Of a stretch of DNA of 64,000 bases, positions 51,912 through 59,776 are shown piece after piece. The DNA is taken from NCBI RefSeq assembly GCF_900104155.1, contig NZ_FMYB01000009.1, forward strand, positions 1 through 64,000, read 5' to 3'. The DNA is from Butyrivibrio sp. INlla16 (GTDB lineage: Bacteria > Bacillota > Clostridia > Lachnospirales > Lachnospiraceae). Every line of letters begins with the position of its first letter. Positions within the stretch are counted from its first letter, which is position 1. A program made the position numbers and the translations under genes. The notes under the pieces are model-generated. The model searched no databases, had not been told where the DNA came from, and saw nothing but the letters and a program-made list of their open reading frames with translations.

Positions 51912-53324
51912 ATGAATACAATGCAGAGACCATTGAAGCGCAGCATCATTCTCTTCATGCTGGGCTTTCTCACAACGCTGTGCATATTGTTCAGCGTAAT
52001 TACACACAGAACCTTCACGGCGGCAATCTATCGCTCTTATAACAAGCGAATGATTGACATTGTTAACTATGTCTACAGCAATATAGACATAGAGGATCTG
52101 TCCACCTGCGTTGAAACAGGTGTCGAATCCGAGAAATTCATCAAGCTTATCACCTTTATGGATTCCATAATGGAGGATTTTGATATTCATTACCTCTATA
52201 TAGTTAAGCCGATGCTGGACAGCGACAGAAAGGGCATGATGAATATCATCTCCGCAGATACCGCAGAGGGAAGGGCAACCGATCCCGACGGCTACTACCT
52301 GGGTTATATTCTTTATGATGTTTACGAAGAAAAGGATCTTTATGTATATCAGGATGCACTTGATAAAAACACCATATCCTTCTGTAAAAATTTCACTACC
52401 TGGGGATATGACTACACTATTTCCAAGCCTTTGATCAACAGCAGCGGCGAACATTTCGCACTTTTGTGTGTGGATATCGAGGTGGAAGATGTGCAGCTCG
52501 CTATCAGAACATATACGGTACTCTGTATTATCCTTATTCTCATACTTGGTATAGCATTCTCAATTCTTTTCATAATATGGGCAAATAGCAGCATCACAGA
52601 ACCCATCGGACGTCTGGAAAAAAGTGTCTCGGCCTTTGCCAAGAGCAGTCATTCCCAGACGGATCCCAACCTATTGATATATAACGATCCACATATCCAT
52701 TCAAAGAATGAGGTTGAATCTCTGTCTGAAGCCATAGGCCAGATGACAGAGGACATGCGCACCTATGCAAGCAATATTCTTGAAGCCCAGGTTCAGGTTG
52801 AGGACATGAAAAACCAGGTAAACTATATGGATACCGTAGCCTATCAGGATGCCCTTACCCACGTTAAGAACAAGGCCTGGTATGACAATGTTGCCATGCG
52901 TGTAGATCAGGACATAGACTCAGGAACCGCAGAGTTCGGAATTCTGATGGTTGACCTTAATAACCTGAAAAAAATCAACGATACCTATGGTCATGCGCAC
53001 GGAAATGACTATATTTTCGGTGCCTGCCACAAGCTCTGCATTGTTTATGAACACTCGCCCGTATTCAGAATCGGCGGCGATGAATTCGTTGTTCTTCTGG
53101 AAAAAAGTGATTATGAAAACAGAGACAGTCTCCTTTCCCAGATCAAGGAAGTTTTTGCCGACACCGCAGTAGATGAGCACCGAAGCCCGTGGCGACGCTA
53201 TTCTGCCGCTATAGGTATGGCCATATATGATAAAAATACCGACCGGTGTATAAATGATGTATTTAAACGCGCGGATAGTATTATGTATCAGGATAAAGTA
53301 GCTTCAAAAGCCGCCAGAGAGTGA
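51912..53324 (+). CDS. Membrane diguanylate cyclase (GGDEF)
   Basis: The protein has 470 residues. A transmembrane helix at about 12-32, a periplasmic-type sensor domain to about 190, a second helix (about 205-228), a HAMP-like linker and a coiled coil precede the GGDEF domain. Catalytic GGDEF is at 388-392, after FGILMVDLNNLKKINDTYGHAHGND. It makes cyclic di-GMP. No RxxD inhibitory site is obvious before the motif. The start at 51912 has a weak GGGTGAT site. The gene stands alone. Confidence 0.93.
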   Translation: MNTMQRPLKRSIILFMLGFLTTLCILFSVITHRTFTAAIYRSYNKRMIDIVNYVYSNIDIEDLSTCVETGVESEKFIKLITFMDSIMEDFDIHYLYIVKPMLDSDRKGMMNIISADTAEGRATDPDGYYLGYILYDVYEEKDLYVYQDALDKNTISFCKNFTTWGYDYTISKPLINSSGEHFALLCVDIEVEDVQLAIRTYTVLCIILILILGIAFSILFIIWANSSITEPIGRLEKSVSAFAKSSHSQTDPNLLIYNDPHIHSKNEVESLSEAIGQMTEDMRTYASNILEAQVQVEDMKNQVNYMDTVAYQDALTHVKNKAWYDNVAMRVDQDIDSGTAEFGILMVDLNNLKKINDTYGHAHGNDYIFGACHKLCIVYEHSPVFRIGGDEFVVLLEKSDYENRDSLLSQIKEVFADTAVDEHRSPWRRYSAAIGMAIYDKNTDRCINDVFKRADSIMYQDKVASKAARE

Positions 53325-53465
53325 TTTTTAGGGCCTCCTCCAGCCCTCTGAAAATATTTTTCAACTTTTTTCGTGAAAAATGCAAAAAATTTTCGCATAA
53401 AAACACAAAACGTTGTATAATATAGACAGATATTCAAATATTCTGTGAGGAGGATTTTGAAGGTT

Positions 53466-53630
53466 ATGAATAGAGCAAGAATGCAGATTCTTTGGACATG
53501 TCTGTGTCTGATTCTGACGATCACATTCTTCGTTGGAGGAAATGCCATTATAGGCGGTGCCTGGCTGATGGTATTCTTCATTCAGGTTGGAATGACCGTA
53601 ATAACCATACAAAACCTGAAAATGGAATGA
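53466..53630 (+). CDS. Small two-helix membrane protein
   Basis: The protein has 54 residues. MNRARMQILW is followed by two hydrophobic stretches (about 9-23 and 28-47, with a GGNAIIGGAW turn) and a short tail. GAGGAGG lies 12 bases upstream and AAGG closer. A strong terminator follows at 53667. No family recognised. Confidence 0.6.
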   Translation: MNRARMQILWTCLCLILTITFFVGGNAIIGGAWLMVFFIQVGMTVITIQNLKME

Positions 53631-53666
53631 CAACTGAATACAAAACTGAATACAGTTCATACGATA

Positions 53667-53696
53667 GAAAAGAGAGGCTTTTAAGTCTCTCTTTTC
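53667..53696 (+). terminator. Terminator after the small membrane protein
   Basis: GAAAAGAGAG (53667-53676) and CTCTCTTTTC (53687-53696) are perfect inverted copies, and the loop CTTTTAAG can pair further. On the plus strand CGTTTG follows, on the minus strand TATCG. A T-rich stem end helps. Confidence 0.75.
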
Positions 53697-53821
53697 GTTT
53701 GCGGATATTTTTGGCTAATTATAATAATGCAAAATACTCTCCGAAAGAATATAATATCTCTAAGAAAATCGGTGGATTATACCACTGCATTTTGTGGTTT
53801 TTTATGGGGAGATAATTATAT

Positions 53822-55314
53822 ATGGGGAAAAAAGTTGAAACGGGGTTGTTACTAACTGTTCTTTCAGGTGCTACGCTCCTGATTGTCTATATGTTATTTC
53901 ATAATCTCGGTGCAGGATATCTGATTTCAACCGACGAAGCCTACCATGCGACAAACGCATATGAAATGTACAAACAGAGCAACTGGATTGTAAACACTTA
54001 CAAGTATGCTGCGGACTATTTTAATTCCAAGCCTCCGCTCTGCCTTGATATGATGGCTATATGCTATAAGCTTCTCGGTGTGTGCAATTTTCGGCGCGCT
54101 TTCCATCTGCAGTTGGCGGTCTTTTAACGCTGCTTGTGGTCATCCTGTTTTTGATCAGAAGAGATAATCTCTATTCAGCGGTTCTGTTTCCGTTTATATT
54201 TGCGGCATGTACACCCTTTTTTACATTTCACATGTACAGAGCGGCGGAGATGGATTCCTTCTTTAATCTCTTTTTCGTGATTGCCATGATATCGCTCTAC
54301 GAAATCATGTATAACCCACGTTTCATGTACTTATACGGCATCTCCCTGGGCCTCGCCTTCATGTGCAAGGGACCTCATGCTGCTCTTATCTTCATGATCG
54401 GGCTGTTATACATTCCGAGGATTCGAGAAGCCTTCAAAAAGCGGTCAAGAGTGGTTATATCCGCTTTTCTTGCTGCTCTTCTTCCGGTCGCATGGATGGT
54501 CAAGCGCTCGATGTTTGATGGAATGCAGTTCATAGATACTCTTATGTTCGGCGAGACAGTCGACAGAGTAAGCACATCCGACGAGAACTTTTCAAAACCC
54601 ATCATCGATTTCATCGGATCGAATGTGATGCAGCTTTTCATCATCACAATGATTGTTGCAGCTGTGGCAATGGCCGTTATAAGGCTCCGTTCCGGCAACA
54701 GATCGATAACGGTTGTTACGATTTTTATTAAGGAAAACTATCTGCTCCTTGTATGGACAGTTCTCCCGGTCATGTTCTTTGCAATTTTGAAGAGCTACCT
54801 TGACTGGTATATATACACCTCCCTGCTTGCCCTGTGTATTTTGGTGGCAAGACTTGGGGGAATTGTTATAAAGCATCTTGTGAGGAAAAATCCCACAGTG
54901 GCAGTTATTACCACAGGCCTCATCGTGGCTGCTTCATTTTTCTTTATCGTTCCCTGCATTAAGAACGATATCAATCTTGCGGGAACGGGCGGGCATCCGG
55001 TCGATGAATTCACGCAGGATATGCTTAATTTTGCCGCCCAGTACGGGGATGAATATGCGGGAAGAAACGTATATCTTCTCTCTGATTTCAGACAGTACTC
55101 GAAGCAAGGGCACTGGGAATGCGAATATGTCGCGCCCGCCGAAATGTACTGTGATTTCGTTGCTGTAGACGGAACATTGGACAATTTCCTTAGTGATGAC
55201 GGTTCACTTATCATTGTTGACAAGGATCTTTGGGATAAATACTCATCTGATCTTACCGGACACGTTATTTTACAGGACAATTCATATCTTATCTTCAGTA
55301 CGGATATGTATTAG
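53822..55314 (+). pseudogene. ArnT/PMT-like membrane glycosyltransferase, broken by a single-base frameshift
   Basis: The N-terminal part (53822-54087) has a first membrane helix and the GT39/GT83 motif STDEAYHATNAYEM with the catalytic-type Asp-Glu, then YFNSKPPL. After LLGVCNF at a TTTT run (54088-54091) the frame breaks. Adding one T continues directly into SARFPSAVGGLLTLLVV in the frame that runs to 55314. The joined product would be about 497 residues with eight or more membrane helices and a C-terminal soluble domain. This family adds sugars from lipid carriers outside the membrane. It may be a real mutation, phase variation in the T run, or a sequence error. Confidence 0.8.
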
Positions 55315-55362
55315 AATATAAACTGATTTTTTCAGTCAAGTTTAGAGAGGAATTATATTTTT

Positions 55363-56235
55363 ATGGAAAACAAATCATTTGGGGGATATCAAACCTACGG
55401 TAACAGCGCCTATCAGGCTGCACCGGGTGCAACAACTTATCAAAACAACGGCAGTTCTGCAATGCAGAAACAGCCACAAGAGATGGGAATGGTCGGAAGT
55501 GTTCCATTTCCTGTGGATAAGTCCATTCCAGGCTTTGAAATAAATGAAAACACCGTACTTAGTCCTTATGACGAAGATATGTTTGCGGAAGAAACAAAGA
55601 GCAAAAAGCCGATTTATCTGGCCATCGCCTGCTCTGTAGCAGCACTTGCTCTCGTAGGCATCTGTGGATTTTCCATTTTTAATTTTAGCTCTAACCGCAC
55701 TGTTACTCCGGCGGAGCCCGTTGCCGTTACTACGCAGATTGTAGCCAAGGATGTCAAGGATATGACTCAGGGCGAGAAGCAGGCCATAAGACAGGCTCAG
55801 GATCTACTTACTTCCGTTCCTTACTCCAGAGAACATCTCATTGAGGAGCTTCAGGATAAATATTATGGCTTTTCTGAGGAGGAAGCCACAGTTGCCGTTG
55901 ATTATCTTGAGGCCGAGGGACTTGTCGACTGGAACGATGAAGCAATCAGATGGGCAGAAATACTGCTTGATGGTGCTGCTTATTCCAAAGATGGACTAAT
56001 GGAAGACCTTTCTGAAGGTTATATGGCTTTCACTAAAGAACAGGCCGAATACGCAATGAACTACATCGAAACCAACAAGAAAGCCGACTGGTATGCAGAG
56101 GCAAAAGAAGAAGCCGAGCTCTATGTAGGGTTATTTGACGATGTTACCCATGACGATCTTGTTAAATTCCTTGTGGACGGTTACTCTTTCACCCAGAAAC
56201 AGGCTGAATACGCGGCAAAGAGCGTAGGATACTAA
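55363..56235 (+). CDS. Membrane-anchored protein with three Ltp (PF07553-like) repeats
   Basis: The protein has 290 residues. A Gln/Gly/Tyr-rich cytosolic N-terminus (1-80) and one transmembrane helix (about 83-108) precede three tandem repeats of about 50 residues at 139-190, 191-243 and 244-290. Each has the pattern A-x-x-LL...YS-x-x-x-L-x-x-x-L-x-x-x-Y-x-F-x-x-x-x-A-x-x-A-x-x-Y. Ltp repeats occur in a phage-encoded superinfection-exclusion lipoprotein and in many Firmicute surface proteins. There is no lipobox here. Confidence 0.78.
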   Translation: MENKSFGGYQTYGNSAYQAAPGATTYQNNGSSAMQKQPQEMGMVGSVPFPVDKSIPGFEINENTVLSPYDEDMFAEETKSKKPIYLAIACSVAALALVGICGFSIFNFSSNRTVTPAEPVAVTTQIVAKDVKDMTQGEKQAIRQAQDLLTSVPYSREHLIEELQDKYYGFSEEEATVAVDYLEAEGLVDWNDEAIRWAEILLDGAAYSKDGLMEDLSEGYMAFTKEQAEYAMNYIETNKKADWYAEAKEEAELYVGLFDDVTHDDLVKFLVDGYSFTQKQAEYAAKSVGY

Positions 56236-56273
56236 ACCGCCAGATATCTGTAATGCAGCTACCGGAGGATAAC

Positions 56274-56846
56274 ATGAACGAATCGGATGAACGATACAAC
56301 ACCGTTGAAGATGCTATAATTGATTCCTTTTTTCTTCTGATAAAGGAGAAGGATCTGGAAAAAATAACGGTAGCTGACGTAATTCAGAAGGCAGGGATCG
56401 TACGCAGCACCTTCTATAATCACTATGAGAATATTCCTGCCCTTGTGACCGCTGCAGAGGACAAGACCTTAGATGATATTTTTCGCATGATGGAAAGCTT
56501 TCATCCCGAGAACGATCACGATATGTGCAAATCTTATTTCCTTGCGATCTGTAATTACACAAAAAACAATCCGTTTCTTGCTAATCTCTTAGAGAGCGCT
56601 CGCGGTGACACATTTTTTGAAAAAGCCATGCATATGTTCCATCGTTACGTAACAAGCGTTACCGATGAAACTCATTCAGAGAGCGCGTCCAGGGACAATT
56701 TTTCCTATCTTATCGCGGGTACAATCGGCATTACCATCGGTATATTACATAAATGGATAGCGGAGGATTTTGCATCCCCCGCTGAAAATATCGCTGATAT
56801 TATGACCAAAATGTTCCTTGGCGGTGTTTTACCATATCTGAAATAA
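56274..56846 (+). CDS. TetR/AcrR family transcriptional regulator
   Basis: The protein has 190 residues. The N-terminal helix-turn-helix EKITVADVIQKAGIVRSTFYNHYENIPALV is typical of TetR. The C-terminal ligand-binding domain ends with GITIGILHKWIAEDFASP. CGGAGG precedes the ATG at 56274; the ORF extends 7 codons further without a site. It is convergent with the condensation-domain gene, 7 bp apart, and may regulate it. Confidence 0.92.
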   Translation: MNESDERYNTVEDAIIDSFFLLIKEKDLEKITVADVIQKAGIVRSTFYNHYENIPALVTAAEDKTLDDIFRMMESFHPENDHDMCKSYFLAICNYTKNNPFLANLLESARGDTFFEKAMHMFHRYVTSVTDETHSESASRDNFSYLIAGTIGITIGILHKWIAEDFASPAENIADIMTKMFLGGVLPYLK

Positions 56847-56853
56847 TTTGTAT

Positions 56854-58239
56854 TTATACTGCCGCCATTATCTCTCCCACTGACATATCGGGATTTTCCA
56901 CACCTTTGAACAGTATGCGCATCAGATAGTAGTTCAGAAGCTCCACGTCTTTTTCCGTGAGGTCCGCTGTCTGATAGTGGTATGAAAAATTAAGACCTCC
57001 GTCCGCCGTATGTGATACCGTGAGATACAATTTTTTGGTGGCTGCGCCGTTTGCAAACCACTTCGTATGCATCGGGATATCCTTTAAAAGCGGATTATTA
57101 AGCTTTACCGGCATGGGCTGATAGGTTAGAAAGCAACTCTCGTAGGTAGTATGTGCAGGCGTGTGATAGCGCTTTTTTATCTCCTTTTTTATTAGCTCCG
57201 GATCATAGCTGTTGAACATATACACCTTGTTCTGCATGTTCTGCACTTCATCCGCTGCCGCCGTGAATTTCGTATCGCCGGATATCACGGTTCTGCAGGG
57301 GAACATGATGGTTCTGCTTCCGCCTGACATCCAGTCGTTTCTGGATAGTCTTCTGGCAATGAAATTTTCTACGGTTATATCTTCCTGCCCTCCATTTTGC
57401 TTGGAAAGGTAGGTTCTAAGCCCCAAAAGAAGCAAATTGGTTATGGTCAGGTTATGCCCTTCGCAGAAGTCAAACAGCTCCTTTGTGGGATTAGCGTCAA
57501 GCTTGTAGTCCTTAACTGCAACAAACAGCTGCTTTCTTTCAATATCAGCCGCTCTTAAATTCGGGTTTTTGTGCTTCTTTCTTGCTTTTTCGAGAACCGC
57601 TCCGCCCTGTATATCAGAGTATAAGGGCTCTCCCCATTTATCCAGCATACTCCCCCAAAACTGTTTTGCTCTCTCTACTCTCTTTTCATTGGATGCCTTT
57701 GTCAGATCCCTCTGCAGGGCTTCCTCATAGTCCACCAGGTTAGCAGGGAACTCTGTACCGAACTTATAATGAGTATAGAGCGCCATAATGTCTCCGGTCA
57801 TGACGAATATTCCGCAGGAATCGATGAGCCTGTGATCCATATGTACAAAGAAGCCGTTGTAACCCTCGGGAAGTTTTGTCAAAAACACTTCGCACATTGG
57901 GATATCATCGCCGTCAAAGGTCTTGTATGCCCATTCCTGCATTACGGCATCCGCCTCCTCCATTGTCAAATCAGACAAATCCCTAAGCGGTATGTCTCTG
58001 TCATCCTTTTCTATCAGATACTGCTTAACATCCCCGTTTTTATCCGCCTTGGTAAATCTGATTCGCATACAACCGTATCTCTCCATTTCCAGACGGATGC
58101 ATTTTTTCAGAAGATCAAAATCAATCTCCACCTTGAGTGATGCAATAAAGCTGAGCCCCGATACCTGCTGTGTCCCATATTCCTTTATCCATCGGTAATG
58201 CATGTTCTGTGCTGCTGTCAGCGGATATTTCTTAGTCAT
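56854..58239 (-). CDS. Stand-alone condensation-domain protein (NRPS C-domain/acyltransferase-like)
   Basis: The 461-residue protein has the two-lobed condensation fold pattern: LTAAQNMHYRWIKEYG at the start, the active-site region VHMDHRLIDSCGI, DFGT-like RTIMFPCRTVISGDTKF near 330, and TYESCFLTYQPMPVKL. The HHxxxDG motif reads DHRLIDS, keeping the second His and the Asp but not the first His or the Gly. It has no adenylation or carrier domain attached. It could transfer an acyl group from a carrier protein or CoA. A GGAGGG site supports the start. Confidence 0.75.
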   Translation of the reverse strand: MTKKYPLTAAQNMHYRWIKEYGTQQVSGLSFIASLKVEIDFDLLKKCIRLEMERYGCMRIRFTKADKNGDVKQYLIEKDDRDIPLRDLSDLTMEEADAVMQEWAYKTFDGDDIPMCEVFLTKLPEGYNGFFVHMDHRLIDSCGIFVMTGDIMALYTHYKFGTEFPANLVDYEEALQRDLTKASNEKRVERAKQFWGSMLDKWGEPLYSDIQGGAVLEKARKKHKNPNLRAADIERKQLFVAVKDYKLDANPTKELFDFCEGHNLTITNLLLLGLRTYLSKQNGGQEDITVENFIARRLSRNDWMSGGSRTIMFPCRTVISGDTKFTAAADEVQNMQNKVYMFNSYDPELIKKEIKKRYHTPAHTTYESCFLTYQPMPVKLNNPLLKDIPMHTKWFANGAATKKLYLTVSHTADGGLNFSYHYQTADLTEKDVELLNYYLMRILFKGVENPDMSVGEIMAAV

Positions 58240-58412
58240 AACGTCCCTCCTCATACCTCATTTATGAGAGAAAAGTTATCACAATCCTCCTCGCCATTCC
58301 ATACCCTCCCCGACTTAACAAACACTTCTCATCAAAATGACCGATATCTTCCATCCATTCGGATAGGATGATATTATAGGAGATAAGAATAGTTTTAGGG
58401 GGAATAGTTAAA

Positions 58413-59732
58413 ATGAAGCTCAATTATAAGCGGACAATACTTATCGGATTTGCTTTTATGTCCATCTGCGCCTTCTGGCAGTTTTATGACAATGAAATCC
58501 CAAAGATACTAACCTATCATTTCGGGCTCGGCGAGACCCTTACGGGCACTATTATGGCCTTTGACAATGTTCTGGCACTATTCCTTTTACCCATGTTCGG
58601 AACACTCTCCGACAAGGCTAATACCAGACTGGGTAAGCGCATGCCATTTATTCTTATCGGAACCGTCCTGTCTGTAATTTTATTCCTTTCTCTCATATAT
58701 ATTGCTCATGTCAGTACTAATCTTCAGCTTTTTATCTTTATACTGCTTTTGCTCCTGGTTGCTATGGGCATTTACAGATCTCCGGCCGTATCACTGATGC
58801 CTGAGCTGACCCCCGCCGTGCATCGAAGCGGAGCCAACGCCATCATCAACCTTATGGGAACCCTTGGCGCAGTATATACACTTATAATGATCAAGGTTTT
58901 CCTTAAATCCGCTGCAGTCGAAGCAGAAACAAATTACACCCCTCTGGCCATAGCAATTGCGGCCTTTATGGTGATTACAGTTGCTATTCTTTTCTTTACG
59001 ATTCCCGAAAAAAAGCTCATGTCCGAGGTCCGTGAGGGTGTTGAGAACTTTGACGGAGATGACGTGCGTGAATTGACAGGAAAAGATGAGGATGAAGCCT
59101 ATCAGAACGCAGGAAAACTTTCCCAAGACGTATTCAGAAGCCTTACCTTGTTGCTCTGCTCCGTATTTTTGTGGTTTACAGCCTACAATGCGGTAACTAC
59201 TGCTTTTTCCAGATACGTAACAGAAGTATGGGGACTCCGCAACGGAGCCTACGCTGACTGTCTGATGATAGCAATGATAGCAGCTGTTCTTTCATATATT
59301 CCCGTGGGCTTTGTTTCTGCCAAACTTGGTAGAAAAAAGACAATACTCATAGGTATAACACTCATGAGCATCTGCTATCTGTCTGCAGCCTTGATGCCGC
59401 AGTATAACGCTTCTCTGAACTTCCTGTTCGCAATTATCGGGATAGGCTGGGCCGCGATAAATGTTAACTCCTACCCCATGGTCGTGGGCATGGGCGAGAG
59501 CCGCGTCATTGGCAAATACACCGGTCTGTACTATACCTTTTCCATGGCAGCCCAGGTATTTACCCCGATTTTTTCCGGCTTTTTGCTTGAGCACGTGTCC
59601 TACAGGACCCTGTTCCCCTATGCATTCGTCTTCTCCTGCCTGTCCTTTATTACCATGCTCTTCGTTAAACACGGAGATGTAAAGCCCACAGCCAAGAAGA
59701 ATGTGCTGGAACACTTTGATGTCGACAACTGA
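58413..59732 (+). CDS. MFS sugar transporter (GPH/SLC45-like)
   Basis: The protein has 439 residues and 12 transmembrane segments. FWQFYDNEIPKIL and MPMFGTLSDKANTRLGKRMPFILIGT are typical of glycoside/cation symporter-like MFS proteins, and GIYRSPAVSLMPELTP supports this. It has a long central acidic loop. It is 44 bp before the GH2 gene, so it probably brings in the glycoside that enzyme cleaves. A TATTAT box precedes it at about 58372. Confidence 0.85.
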   Translation: MKLNYKRTILIGFAFMSICAFWQFYDNEIPKILTYHFGLGETLTGTIMAFDNVLALFLLPMFGTLSDKANTRLGKRMPFILIGTVLSVILFLSLIYIAHVSTNLQLFIFILLLLLVAMGIYRSPAVSLMPELTPAVHRSGANAIINLMGTLGAVYTLIMIKVFLKSAAVEAETNYTPLAIAIAAFMVITVAILFFTIPEKKLMSEVREGVENFDGDDVRELTGKDEDEAYQNAGKLSQDVFRSLTLLLCSVFLWFTAYNAVTTAFSRYVTEVWGLRNGAYADCLMIAMIAAVLSYIPVGFVSAKLGRKKTILIGITLMSICYLSAALMPQYNASLNFLFAIIGIGWAAINVNSYPMVVGMGESRVIGKYTGLYYTFSMAAQVFTPIFSGFLLEHVSYRTLFPYAFVFSCLSFITMLFVKHGDVKPTAKKNVLEHFDVDN

Positions 59733-59776
59733 TTACCAATATTTCTGAAAGGATTTTCTGATAACAGGTTACTACT

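Noticed and set aside
53330-53347. AGGGC/GCCCT stem after the diguanylate cyclase as a terminator.
   Set aside because: Only five base pairs and no T run in the right place; too weak to annotate.
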